64,000 bases of DNA from Arcobacter sp. (GCA_020048055.1 JAIFNA010000009.1:62001-126000); one strand, 5' to 3'. Counted from the stretch's first letter, positions 18,463 to 26,096 are shown. Notes: generated from the sequence alone by a model not told the origin. Program-made: numbers and translations.

Positions 18463-18744
18463 TTGCTTTATTTGGTTAGTGATTATGATTTACTAAATGA
18501 ATTTCGTTTATCTTCTATTGACATGTTTGAAACTCATCTGAATTCAATGGCTCCTTCATTATGTGAATATCATTTTGAAAATATTGTTTTATATTCTGAT
18601 ATTCATCAATATCTTAATAAAAATCAAATCGCAAAAGAGTTTTATTTTGGAGACTTTAGAATGTATATTGATTACGAAAATAATATTTACATTGAAAAGG
18701 ATGATAACTACAACTCAGATGATGATGTTTTAGAGTTATGGTAA
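18463..18744 (+). CDS. Unknown small protein
   Basis: A 93-residue protein rich in acidic and aromatic residues (MYIDYENNIYIEKDD near the end). The only plausible start upstream of conserved-looking sequence is TTG at 18463 (LLYLVSDYDLLNEFRL); no ATG occurs before residue 21. It is 13 nt downstream of the coiled-coil gene and 6 nt upstream of the DsrE-like gene, which supports a three-gene transcript. There is no signal peptide, membrane helix or cysteine cluster. I do not recognise the family. Confidence 0.55.
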   Translation: MLYLVSDYDLLNEFRLSSIDMFETHLNSMAPSLCEYHFENIVLYSDIHQYLNKNQIAKEFYFGDFRMYIDYENNIYIEKDDNYNSDDDVLELW

Positions 18745-18750
18745 GCTCTG

Positions 18751-19095
18751 ATGAAAAACAATCTTTTGATAGTAATTTCAACCGAGAATAAAGATTCAAT
18801 TTTAAAATTTCCATTATTGTATGGTGGAGTATCAATTCCAAGAGATTATTGGAAACGAGTTTGTATAATTTTTTGGGGCGCTTCAATTTTAAGTGTCAAA
18901 CATAATGTGGAGATAAGACAAAAGATTTTAAGCATTAAAGAAGAAGGCGTTGAGTTTAGTGCTTGTATTGTTTGCTCTAATGAATATGATGCAGTTGAAA
19001 GTTTGTCACAAATAGGGATTGTTTCAAACCATACCGGAGAGCTTTTAACAAAAGCGCTTAAAGATGATAAGCTTTGGGCAGTATTGACTGTTTAA
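18751..19095 (+). CDS. DsrE-like family protein
   Basis: A 114-residue cytoplasmic protein with alternating strands and helices: a first strand NLLIVISTE, strand KRVCIIFWGASI, a helix EIRQKILSIKEEGVEFSACIVC with Cys residues in ACIVCSNEYDA, and a final strand. The layout, and the Cys at the end of the third strand, match the DsrE/DsrF/DrsH-like superfamily, whose members carry or relay sulfur or bind small ligands. Assignment is by general shape, not by a definite motif. It is the last chromosomal gene before the prophage; its stop is 26 bases from the left attachment repeat. Confidence 0.55.
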   Translation: MKNNLLIVISTENKDSILKFPLLYGGVSIPRDYWKRVCIIFWGASILSVKHNVEIRQKILSIKEEGVEFSACIVCSNEYDAVESLSQIGIVSNHTGELLTKALKDDKLWAVLTV

Positions 19096-19121
19096 AATAT
19101 TTTCTTTGCATTTAGTTTATT

Positions 19122-19142
19122 ATTTTGTCTTGAAAACTATAA
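19122..19142 (+). repeat. Left attachment site (attL) of the prophage
   Basis: A 21-bp sequence identical to 27181-27201. It contains the dif-like left arm TTGAAAA (19130-19136) and the central six bases CTATAA (19137-19142). The bases that follow (ATTACAA, 19143-19149) are a degenerate form of the right arm and should be the phage-derived half of the site. Confidence 0.85.
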
Positions 19143-19193
19143 ATTACAAATTATTATTAATAAAATTAATTAATTAAAATTTAAGAGGAAGAA

Positions 19194-19649
19194 ATGAAAA
19201 TAATCATATTGGTAGCAATTATAATAATATTAATATTGACTTTGATTATACTAAAAAAACAAAAAAATACAAACTATTACAAAAATAAACAAAAAGGCGA
19301 TGAATACGAAAAAAAAGTAAATGATTACTATAAAAATTTAGGATATGAAACAATAGAAAATGGAAAAAACAAAGGATTACAAGATAACGGAATAGATATA
19401 ATAGCAAAAAAAGAAAATGAAATTTTATTAATTCAATGTAAAAATTGGAATACAGAAAACAAATACAGAATAAGAGAAAAAGAAGTAAAAGAATTTTACG
19501 GAGCATGTCAATTTTTTATGGAAGAAAAAAAAATAAATAAAGAAATAACAATATGTATATATGCAATACCAGAAATAAAAATAATAAACAATAGAGCACT
19601 ACAAATATTTAAAAAACATATTAAAAAATGTAAATATCAAATAATTTAA
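19194..19649 (+). CDS. Membrane-anchored Mrr-like (PD-(D/E)XK) nuclease, phage cargo
   Basis: A 151-residue protein with one N-terminal transmembrane helix (KIIILVAIIIILILTLIIL, residues 2-20) and a cytoplasmic restriction-endonuclease-like domain. The visible core is a helix GDEYEKKVNDYYKNLGY, then Asp68 in NGIDIIAKK and the Gln81-x-Lys83 of LIQCKNW, the D...QxK pattern of the Mrr_cat family. Mrr-type enzymes cut modified or foreign DNA. It is the only rightward gene of the prophage, with its own AGAGGAAGAA ribosome-binding site, which is typical of an accessory gene. Codon use is extremely A-rich (many AAA and ATA). A role against competing phages or incoming DNA is inference. Confidence 0.75.
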   Translation: MKIIILVAIIIILILTLIILKKQKNTNYYKNKQKGDEYEKKVNDYYKNLGYETIENGKNKGLQDNGIDIIAKKENEILLIQCKNWNTENKYRIREKEVKEFYGACQFFMEEKKINKEITICIYAIPEIKIINNRALQIFKKHIKKCKYQII

Positions 19650-19654
19650 ATGGC

Positions 19655-19684
19655 CAATAAGGAGTTGATTAATTCTCCTTATTG
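19655..19684. terminator. Hairpin after the nuclease gene
   Basis: CAATAAGGAG (19655-19664) and CTCCTTATTG (19675-19684) form a perfect 10-bp stem with a 10-base loop, six bases after the nuclease stop. There is no long T run, so it may be a weak bidirectional terminator or part of the phage origin region. Confidence 0.45.
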
Positions 19685-19801
19685 TTAATGCTAATAAAGT
19701 GGAAGTAATAAAACAACACACAATAAAAACAAAACTATTAAAAGTTTCTTATGCAAAGAAAATCCTTTTTATAAAGTCCGACCCTTTAAAATCCCACTAA
19801 T

Positions 19802-19827
19802 AAAAAAAGGTGGCTATGAACCACCTT
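19802..19827 (-). terminator. Rho-independent terminator of the phage leftward operon
   Basis: Read on the minus strand, AAGGTGG (19827-19821), loop of seven, CCACCTT (19813-19807), then a run of T to 19802. This is a classical terminator about 105 bases after the rep stop. The whole spacer 19650-19932 also holds an inverted pair of ATGCAAAGAA (19751-19760 and its complement at 19873-19882) that could belong to a replication origin. Confidence 0.7.
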
Positions 19828-19932
19828 AATTTAAATCCCTCTAAACGGTAGTTAATCAGACCACCTAAGAAATTCTTTGCATAAAACAATAGGATTGTAT
19901 CAAAAAATTAATATAAATTCAATAGAAATAAT

Positions 19933-21105
19933 CTAAAAATATCTTTTTTGAATTTCTTTATCTAAAACATACAAATGATTTATATCTTCTTTTTCTGTAT
20001 TTAACCTATTTTTATAATTAACAAGTTGAAAATCTGATAATTTGGAAAGAATAGGACGGAATTTAGTAATTTTAAAAGTTTCTTTATTAATATTCCAAGT
20101 ATGAACACCATCAAGAAAAACATTAAGAAATTTAGAAGAAACAGGAACAAATTTAACATATTTTAAATGAATTCTATTATCAACAATTTTGCGAGAATTC
20201 AAAACAAATTCAGTATTTTTAGCCCAAATAATATCATCTTGAAGTAATCCATCATCATCAAAATGACGATAATTTATAATTGTTTTATCAAAACTATAAT
20301 AAATAAAACCACAATCAATAAGCCTTTTAATCTCTTTTAAATCATTTCCAAATTTATATTTAAAATAATATCTAACCTTACGATAAAGAGAAAGATTGCA
20401 AAGTGTACGAGATGTCAAAAATCTTCTTATACGATGTTTTACATACCAATAAACAGAATATTGAATTTTTGTATCGTCTTCGTTTTTAAAACTTTTTAAA
20501 ATATATTTCATTACATAGCCAACTGCACCGCCTTTTTCCTTAAACCAAGTGTATCTAAAACCAATACCGCCAATATTTGCACCCCAAGTCGATTTATTAG
20601 TAAAATATTCATAAAACTTCTTTTTAACATCTAAAATTGCAGAAACAGGAAGAAATAACATACAATGTAAGTGAGGAACTCCACTTTTATGAGGTTCGTA
20701 GACCCTAAAATAAGTAATCTTATAAGTATCTCTTGATTTTTGAAATATTTGTAAATTAGTAAAGTTATTCCAAATACTAGTTAGAGATTTAGCTGTAGTA
20801 TTTGGGGAAATGTAATAATTTCCATATTCATCTTTTTTATGATACTTAGCAGGAGCTGTAATAGTGATAAAAACGGGTTTTAATCCTAAATCTTTGGCAT
20901 TTGCAACAAGAGAATTAACACGATTATTAATTTCAGCAAAATATTTTTTAGGATTTAAGTTAGCACTATAAACAGAGCTTAAAAAATCATCATTTTCAGG
21001 AGTTAAAAAACAATTTGATTTATATTTTCTTAAATATTCTTTTTGAAAATCAATTTTTCTATCAATTTCTATTATGTCAGTTTGTGAGATACCGTAAATC
21101 TCCAT
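19933..21105 (-). CDS. HUH rolling-circle replication initiator of the prophage
   Basis: A 390-residue protein of the HUH endonuclease type, expected to nick the phage origin and start rolling-circle synthesis. Three motifs are in order: motif 1 FITIT at 79-83; motif 2 PHLHCMLFLP with metal ligands His145 and His147; motif 3 GYVMKYILK with Tyr197 and Tyr201 four residues apart and Lys200 between. The two-tyrosine Y-x3-Y form is like gene A proteins of phiX174 and P2 rather than single-tyrosine Rep proteins. Length and the host-like C-terminal region are consistent. It is the last gene of the leftward operon and is followed by a strong terminator. Start ATG with AAAAGG upstream. Confidence 0.88.
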   Translation of the reverse strand: MEIYGISQTDIIEIDRKIDFQKEYLRKYKSNCFLTPENDDFLSSVYSANLNPKKYFAEINNRVNSLVANAKDLGLKPVFITITAPAKYHKKDEYGNYYISPNTTAKSLTSIWNNFTNLQIFQKSRDTYKITYFRVYEPHKSGVPHLHCMLFLPVSAILDVKKKFYEYFTNKSTWGANIGGIGFRYTWFKEKGGAVGYVMKYILKSFKNEDDTKIQYSVYWYVKHRIRRFLTSRTLCNLSLYRKVRYYFKYKFGNDLKEIKRLIDCGFIYYSFDKTIINYRHFDDDGLLQDDIIWAKNTEFVLNSRKIVDNRIHLKYVKFVPVSSKFLNVFLDGVHTWNINKETFKITKFRPILSKLSDFQLVNYKNRLNTEKEDINHLYVLDKEIQKRYF

Positions 21106-21186
21106 TTTTTAACCTTTTTAATTTTGTTTTATCAATTTAAACCACTATAAAATAGGGGTGTAGTAACTTTTTTAAAAGTAAGCAAG

Positions 21187-21233
21187 GCTTTTTTGTTCGT
21201 TGCGGTGCGGTAGCTCCTCACTCTCAAAAAAGC
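21187..21233. other. GC-rich stem-loop, candidate phage origin or packaging signal
   Basis: GCTTTTTTG (21187-21195) and CAAAAAAGC (21225-21233) make a 9-bp stem around a 29-base loop that is by far the most GC-rich short stretch in the prophage (for example TGCGGTGCGG, 21201-21210). It lies in the 156-base gap just upstream of the rep gene. Filamentous phages need a double-strand origin near rep and an imperfect hairpin packaging signal; either could be here. No functional proof in sequence. Confidence 0.45.
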
Positions 21234-21261
21234 TTTTATTTCTCTTTTTTCTCTTAATTTT

Positions 21262-21486
21262 TTATTTAGTATTCAAAATATTTGCTAAACTCCAAAATTT
21301 AGAGCGAATAATTTTTTTATTAGATCGTTCTATATTTTGAATTTTTAGAAATGCAGTTTCGGTAGCCGAAAGAAATTTATTAAAATCCCGACAAGCATCA
21401 GAACAATAATCTTTAGTTCTACCTTTTCCATTTTGAACAACATTAGAGCCACAAACAGGACAAATAGTTTTAGTACCGAAACTCAT
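21262..21486 (-). CDS. Small zinc-finger protein of the prophage
   Basis: A 74-residue basic protein with a four-cysteine zinc ribbon: CPVCG at residues ~9-13 and CSDAC at ~28-32, followed by a helix DFNKFLSATETAFLKIQ and a basic C terminus (NKKIIRSKFW). Between secretin and rep genes in the leftward operon. Small Cys4 proteins are common next to inovirus rep genes and may help replication or regulation, but the role is unknown. The ATG has an AAGGTTTTAAAA upstream region. Confidence 0.75.
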   Translation of the reverse strand: MSFGTKTICPVCGSNVVQNGKGRTKDYCSDACRDFNKFLSATETAFLKIQNIERSNKKIIRSKFWSLANILNTK

Positions 21487-21604
21487 TTTTAAAACCTTTC
21501 TAGTATCATCTTATCTATTTAGAAATTCAGCAGTCCCAAGGAACTTACTAAGTAAAAATCCTTATCCAAACCAAAAAAACAATCATCTATTTAATACGGA
21601 TTTG

Positions 21605-21634
21605 TTTCTTTTTTTGGGAATACAAAAAAAGAAA
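21605..21634 (-). terminator. A/T hairpin after the secretin gene
   Basis: TTTCTTTTTTT (21605-21615) and AAAAAAAGAAA (21624-21634) can pair over 11 bp with the loop GGGAATAC, two bases after the secretin stop codon. With only one G-C pair it is at best a weak terminator separating coat/export genes from the zinc-finger and rep genes. Confidence 0.35.
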
Positions 21635-21636
21635 TC

Positions 21637-22836
21637 TTATTTGGTAGTATTCAAATCTAAAGTTTTATTAACTTCTAAATCGTCCACGAGCTCAAAAACA
21701 ATAGATAAATTATTTTGATTAGTAGTAGTTGATTTAGACTTAAAAAACCACCCAAGATATGGAATATCCATTAAAAATGGAACACCTGTCAAACTATCAT
21801 CTTTTGTGGTTTGATTAATCCCAGTAAGGACAAAAAGAACACCTTTTTCAATATAAAAATTTTGTTTAATAGTTTTAGAAGATGTTACAGGCTGATTATT
21901 AACATTTGAAAGAATTGAAGATAATTTTAAATCTAAATCAAGAGATACAAAGCTACCAATAAAAGAGGGAGTAATATCTATAAAAAGACCTACATCTTTA
22001 TAATTTATTGAAGTTGTAGTTTTGCTAGTATCATCATTTAGAACAGTTGTAGCAGTAGGTACAGGAATATTTTGGGCAATATGAAAATTTATAAGTTTAT
22101 TATCTCTAAGGGTAAGAATAGGGGAGCTCACTAAATCAGAGCTTCCCGAAGTATTTAATAATTTTATAAAAGTATAAAAATTAGATGTTTGAGTTGATGG
22201 AATATTATTACCAACAGTATAAGGAGCTGAAACCATATTAAAAAAAAAATTTGTACTATCTGAATTTGATAAATTGATTTTATTTTCCAAACCAAATTCA
22301 TTTAATTTTTTTAAATTTGTATCTAAAATCGTAATTTTCAATTTTAACTGTTTTGGTAAAAAATCAATACTTTTTAAATAAGAAGATATAAAATTAAAAT
22401 CATCAATAGATGATAAAATAAAAAGTGTTTTACTAAAAGAGATATAATTGAATTTAATATTAGGATAAAAACTTAAAAAATTTTCAATATCTTTATAATC
22501 AAGATAATTAAAAGTTATAGAATTTAATAATGGCTTAATAGAAGTATTGTTATCAAAATTATTTACTAAAGACTTAACTATATAAAAACTATCATTTTGA
22601 TTTTCTAAAATTAAATTCTTATTAAATAGTAAAGCATTTAAAGAAGAAAGATAATCAGATTGTTTCAAATCCTTAGAAATTAAAAAAGTAAAATTGGAGT
22701 TTTCTATATCTTTATCAAGAATTATATTAATTTTATTTAAACGAGAAACAATAGTTAAATAATCTTTAATTGAAATATTTAAAAAATCAGCAAATAAAAA
22801 ATTAAATAAAAATAATAAAAAAAATAATTGCTTCAT
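21637..22836 (-). CDS. Secretin (pIV-like phage export channel)
   Basis: A 399-residue outer-membrane secretin through which assembled virions leave. It has a signal peptide (KQLFFLLFLFNFLFA), N-terminal N0/N1-type domains with SIKDYLTIVSRLNKINIILD, and from about residue 225 the secretin domain: SSPILTLRDNKLINF, an IPV gate-region element, YKDVGLFIDITPSF, and the C-terminal signature GVPFLMDIPYLGWFFKS. Some inoviruses borrow a host secretin; this one carries its own. It overlaps the end of the Zot gene by 4 nt, so the channel and its ATPase partner are translationally coupled, as gI and gIV are neighbours in Ff. Confidence 0.93.
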   Translation of the reverse strand: MKQLFFLLFLFNFLFADFLNISIKDYLTIVSRLNKINIILDKDIENSNFTFLISKDLKQSDYLSSLNALLFNKNLILENQNDSFYIVKSLVNNFDNNTSIKPLLNSITFNYLDYKDIENFLSFYPNIKFNYISFSKTLFILSSIDDFNFISSYLKSIDFLPKQLKLKITILDTNLKKLNEFGLENKINLSNSDSTNFFFNMVSAPYTVGNNIPSTQTSNFYTFIKLLNTSGSSDLVSSPILTLRDNKLINFHIAQNIPVPTATTVLNDDTSKTTTSINYKDVGLFIDITPSFIGSFVSLDLDLKLSSILSNVNNQPVTSSKTIKQNFYIEKGVLFVLTGINQTTKDDSLTGVPFLMDIPYLGWFFKSKSTTTNQNNLSIVFELVDDLEVNKTLDLNTTK

Positions 22837-23948
22837 TTTAAAAACTTATTAATTTTATATAAGGAAGTGGTAACAGAATAAAAAATAATTTGAGTTACAT
22901 TATCATCTAATATAATTTTAGAATTATAAGAAGAATTAGAGGAGGACAAAAAAGTTTTAAAATCATCAAAAGAATAATTTTTATTATTAAAATTACAACC
23001 CAATAAATTATCACAAGTTACAGAAAAAACTAAATTATCATCTTTTGACATTATATTAAAATTATCAATATTAACAGGTTTATCAATTGGAACAGGATTA
23101 AAAGATCGTAAATTTTCTTTTTTTGAAACATCAGGAAAAAAAGAAGTAATATTTTTATCAACAAAAGAAGAATTAGGATTATCAAAATAAACGGGTGTAG
23201 AATTAACATCAAAAGAAGTTTGATTGGAATTTGATTTATTAATCAAAGAATTAAAAACATAATAAAAAATAAAAACAACAAAAATAAAACCAATAAAAAT
23301 AAATTTAATATATTTAAATAAAATAGATTTTTGATTAGAAATATTACCACTTTGATATAAAGAAAATACATCATTCTTAAGTGTCAAAGTAATTTTTTCA
23401 AAAAAATCAGCTTTACGCATAGAAAAAGAAGAAAACTTTTTAAAAGTTAATTGTTTAGAAAATAATTTTTTAGAGCGAGGTTGTGCCTCAATAAATATTT
23501 CAGGTACAGCCCTATATTTGCTATGAATTAATGTCTTATTTTGAGTAATTAACAAAATTTCATGGAATAAATGACGATGATATGTAAGCCAAAAAACTTT
23601 AACAGTATCTTCTTTAGAAAAAAAATCATGACATTCATCAAAAACAAAAAAAGCCCTGTAATAACCTTTTTCTTTTGAAAATTTTATCAATTCATCATCT
23701 ACATTATCACTATTTTTTGAAATATTATAAATTGTATGTAATTGTTTTAAAAATAAATAAAAATCATCTATATCAAATTTTAAAAAATCAATTGAACTAT
23801 TTGGAAAAACATTAAAATTTAAACCACCAATATTTGAATAAATAACATCAAATTCACTAGGATTTAAATCGGAAAGTAAATTATAAATTTTATCAACAGC
23901 AAAATAAGATTTTCCACTTCCAGGAAAACCAACAAGTAAAGTAATCAC
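22833..23948 (-). CDS. zot: Zot/pI-like phage assembly ATPase
   Basis: The inner-membrane motor that builds and extrudes filamentous virions. The 371-residue protein has Walker A GFPGSGKS (residues 7-14), Walker B with Asp104-Glu105 in FVFDECH, one transmembrane helix at about 215-235 (FIFIGFIFVVFIFYYVF) after the cytoplasmic ATPase domain, and a periplasmic tail with two Cys residues (VTCDNLLGCNF). This is the standard Zot topology. Homologues in Campylobacter prophages are discussed as possible zonula occludens toxins, but the sequence alone shows an assembly protein. It follows the pVI-like gene by 14 nt. Confidence 0.93.
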   Translation of the reverse strand: MITLLVGFPGSGKSYFAVDKIYNLLSDLNPSEFDVIYSNIGGLNFNVFPNSSIDFLKFDIDDFYLFLKQLHTIYNISKNSDNVDDELIKFSKEKGYYRAFFVFDECHDFFSKEDTVKVFWLTYHRHLFHEILLITQNKTLIHSKYRAVPEIFIEAQPRSKKLFSKQLTFKKFSSFSMRKADFFEKITLTLKNDVFSLYQSGNISNQKSILFKYIKFIFIGFIFVVFIFYYVFNSLINKSNSNQTSFDVNSTPVYFDNPNSSFVDKNITSFFPDVSKKENLRSFNPVPIDKPVNIDNFNIMSKDDNLVFSVTCDNLLGCNFNNKNYSFDDFKTFLSSSNSSYNSKIILDDNVTQIIFYSVTTSLYKINKFLK

Positions 23949-23962
23949 TTAAAAATCCTTTA

Positions 23963-24235
23963 TTAAGAGCGAATGAATGCCAAAATTTGCTTAACAATAA
24001 AGCCACTAATGATAAAACTAAGAAAAACATTTAAACCAGCTATAAAACCAAGATAACAAGCAACATTAAGAGATGAAGATACAAGACCGTAACCTAAAGT
24101 AACTTTTGAAAGAAAAAAGCTAATCATAGTATTTATAGCAGTATAAAAAACACCTATAAGAGCAATTTTTGTAACAATTGGATTTTTAGCAATAATCCCT
24201 AAAAATTCAAGAATAATAGTAAAAATAGCCAACAT
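23963..24235 (-). CDS. pVI-like minor coat protein (DUF2523-type)
   Basis: A 90-residue, very hydrophobic protein with three predicted membrane helices (LAIFTIILEFLGII, IALIGVFYTAINTMISFFL, FIAGLNVFLSFIISGFIV). This matches gene VI type proteins at the virion end that sit next to pIII and upstream of the Zot gene. The ATG at 24235 shares its A with the last base of the pIII-like stop (TGATG) and has AGGA seven bases upstream; a TTG one codon earlier is less likely. Two glycine/alanine positions and no charge in the core fit a coat/tip protein. Confidence 0.85.
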   Translation of the reverse strand: MLAIFTIILEFLGIIAKNPIVTKIALIGVFYTAINTMISFFLSKVTLGYGLVSSSLNVACYLGFIAGLNVFLSFIISGFIVKQILAFIRS

Positions 24236-25176
24236 CAAACAGTCCTAAAAACAACAATAAATCCAGCGATATAACCTGCAAATAGAAAAATATCTCTAAT
24301 TAATTGTATATTTCCAGAGCCTAATTTGGAAATATTAAAAACCTCATAAGAACGACCACGAACAGAGAAAATAATTGGAGCAGGAGCACTACAATTAGAA
24401 CTAATTAGAATTTTAGAATTAGATTTAAAACCACTATCAGCATAATTAGAAATGGAACTATTTAAAGAAGTATAATCACTAGAATTGTTACTATCAAATT
24501 TATGATTTTTTGCTAAACCCTCCAAAGAAGTATCTTTATCAGTTTCTTTAGTAAAAAAATCACTAATCTTTTGAAAAAAACCAGTTATATTTGACAACAT
24601 AGAAGTATTATCAATAATTTTATTTAAGTAAGGAGTGTAGTCAATAGAATTAGAATTAGAACCACAAGCATTTTTAGCAGATGTTGCAGTTTGACTATCA
24701 ATAGCTATCTCACTAAATTTAAAATAAGGAGCTGACATTGTAAAAACATAAGGAACATCAGCCAAATTTTTAACATTATATAACCATAAATAACTATAAA
24801 AAGATGTTATATTTGCAGGTAGACAAGGAATATCATTAACTAAAATAACATTATTTGTTAAAATACCACCATCATTCATTTTGGTGATTAATCTTTCATC
24901 ATCCCTACTTGATATACCTTTACTTTGTACAAATTCACCACTATCAAAAGAAGAGGTGTACATAATTAAAGATGGAATATTGCCACCACAAGCGACACTC
25001 GAACTATCATAAAATTGAAATGGTGTCCAAACTTCATCTAATGAGGAATCTTGAGCAGTATTTAATGAATTTAACAAAAATTCTTTACCTGTTTTTTTAC
25101 CAATACAAGTTATAGTTAAATTAACGCCAAACAATGAAATAGCAAAAAATAAAAAAATAAATGTTAATTTAAACAT
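24235..25176 (-). CDS. pIII-like adsorption (tip) protein
   Basis: A 313-residue secreted protein in the gene III position. It has a signal peptide (FKLTFIFLFFAISLFG), a large extracellular domain with cysteines (ITCIGKK, SSVACGGN, IPCLP, KNACGSN) likely in disulfides, a Ser/Asn-rich low-complexity linker (~220-265), and a C-terminal membrane helix (DIFLFAGYIAGFIVVF) that keeps it in the inner membrane until assembly. These are the general features of inovirus receptor-binding proteins, which diverge too fast for direct recognition. Start codon follows the 58-aa gene stop by 2 nt and its stop overlaps the pVI-like ATG by one base. Confidence 0.8.
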   Translation of the reverse strand: MFKLTFIFLFFAISLFGVNLTITCIGKKTGKEFLLNSLNTAQDSSLDEVWTPFQFYDSSSVACGGNIPSLIMYTSSFDSGEFVQSKGISSRDDERLITKMNDGGILTNNVILVNDIPCLPANITSFYSYLWLYNVKNLADVPYVFTMSAPYFKFSEIAIDSQTATSAKNACGSNSNSIDYTPYLNKIIDNTSMLSNITGFFQKISDFFTKETDKDTSLEGLAKNHKFDSNNSSDYTSLNSSISNYADSGFKSNSKILISSNCSAPAPIIFSVRGRSYEVFNISKLGSGNIQLIRDIFLFAGYIAGFIVVFRTV

Positions 25177-25178
25177 AA

Positions 25179-25355
25179 TTAAAACCTATCTTTAAATAAT
25201 GAAAGTGGTGCAGTTATACCCCAAATAATAAAACCTATATTAAATACTAAACTAAAAAAATAATTAAAAGTTTCATTATCAATCAATGGATAAATTGGCA
25301 TAAGACTAGCAAAAAGATTAGTAACAAAAAATAAAAATAAAAATGTTAATTTCAT
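25179..25355 (-). CDS. 58-aa small coat-like membrane protein
   Basis: A short gene found by reading the gap between the two flanking genes. Translation gives 58 residues: signal-peptide-like start (KLTFLFLFFVTNLFA), a short polar segment with NETFN, a membrane helix (FFSLVFNIGFIIWGITA) and a basic end SLFKDRF. Its ATG overlaps the TGA of the 170-aa gene (ATGA), and the next ATG lies 2 nt past its stop, so it is well fixed in the operon. Size, topology and position just before the pIII-like gene fit a virion end protein (pVII/pIX-type) or second coat protein. Confidence 0.75.
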   Translation of the reverse strand: MKLTFLFLFFVTNLFASLMPIYPLIDNETFNYFFSLVFNIGFIIWGITAPLSLFKDRF

Positions 25356-25864
25356 TGAGAAATCCTATATAATAAAAAAGTAGCACATATAAGACCACTT
25401 AAGCCATATAATAAATTTAATTGATAAACATCCAAATTTGTATTAGAAGTATATTTGGAAATATAATCATCAAAATATGGTTTTGGAATTTGATTAATAA
25501 TAGGATGATTTTGGGCAACATTATCATAAACCCATTCAGTAATATTGTTATCAAAAATATATTTATTAACGGAAGGAAATAAATCAATGTGCGAAGAATT
25601 AACAACACAATTTGGAACATTAAAAAAAACTTTTGTGTCAGTATAAATTGGGCGGTCATTTAATTGTGTTCCTGTATTAGCAGTCCACCACATAGAAAAT
25701 TTTGAACCTTCAGCAAGTTGATAACCAACAGTAAAATCATTATAATATTTTAAAAAATAAACACTATAAACACATTGATACGAACCATTAACATATACAA
25801 CAGTTGAATTTGCACCAAATAAAAAGCTTGTAAAAATAAAATAGATAAAAAATAATTTTAACAT
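25352..25864 (-). CDS. Secreted minor virion protein, unknown type
   Basis: A 170-residue protein with a signal peptide (LKLFFIYFIFTSFLFG), an exported domain rich in Tyr and Asn with two cysteines (SYQCVYS, VPNCVVN), and a C-terminal membrane helix (LNLLYGLSGLICATFLLY). It is the first gene after the coat-gene terminator and overlaps the 58-aa gene by 4 nt. The layout resembles a small pIII-like or auxiliary tip protein; I cannot assign a specific counterpart. No paralogy with the 313-residue tip protein was evident by eye. Confidence 0.75.
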   Translation of the reverse strand: MLKLFFIYFIFTSFLFGANSTVVYVNGSYQCVYSVYFLKYYNDFTVGYQLAEGSKFSMWWTANTGTQLNDRPIYTDTKVFFNVPNCVVNSSHIDLFPSVNKYIFDNNITEWVYDNVAQNHPIINQIPKPYFDDYISKYTSNTNLDVYQLNLLYGLSGLICATFLLYRISQ

Positions 25865-25880
25865 TTATAAACCTTTTAGT

Positions 25881-25902
25881 AAAAAGGGCAGTAAAACCGC
25901 CC
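25881..25902 (-). terminator. Terminator after the major coat gene
   Basis: On the minus strand GGGCGG (25902-25897), loop TTTTA, CTGCCC (25891-25886, one G-T pair), then TTTTT. It lies five bases after the major coat stop codon. Ff phages have a central terminator at the same place, directly after gene VIII, which keeps coat protein mRNA abundant relative to the downstream minor proteins. Confidence 0.75.
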
Positions 25903-25907
25903 AAAAA

Positions 25908-26096
25908 TTAAAGTAATGATTTGATTCGTTTGAAACCAAAAATTACAACATAAACGCCCAAAATAGCAGTAAAAACAACAGTTACATCTGAAATAATACC
26001 AGCAGTATCAGGAGCAGAAATAGCCCCGAAAGAGCTAGTTGAAGCAACAGCTAAAACACCAACAGCCAACAAACCTTTTTTTACAGAATTAGACAT
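25908..26096 (-). CDS. Major coat protein (pVIII-like)
   Basis: A 62-residue precursor with textbook inovirus coat topology: basic start plus signal peptide (SVKKGLLAVGVLAVASTSSFGA, cleavage expected after Ala25), a short mature N terminus with an acidic residue (ISAPDTAG), a membrane helix (VVFTAILGVYVVIFGF, residues 40-55) and a positively charged DNA-facing end KRIKSLL. The mature protein would be about 37 residues, at the short end for the family. It has its own AAGGGGTTC upstream region, a probable operator 25-60 bases upstream and a strong terminator directly after, all consistent with high, separately controlled expression. Confidence 0.92.
   Translation of the reverse strand: MSNSVKKGLLAVGVLAVASTSSFGAISAPDTAGIISDVTVVFTAILGVYVVIFGFKRIKSLL

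Noticed and set aside
19102..19882. TTCTTTGCAT copies as attachment sites
   Set aside because: One copy lies outside and one inside the element, but the 21-bp repeat with Xer geometry explains the borders better.
22833..23948. Zot as evidence of a toxin or pathogen
   Set aside because: The protein has all features of the phage assembly ATPase; toxin activity cannot be inferred from this sequence.
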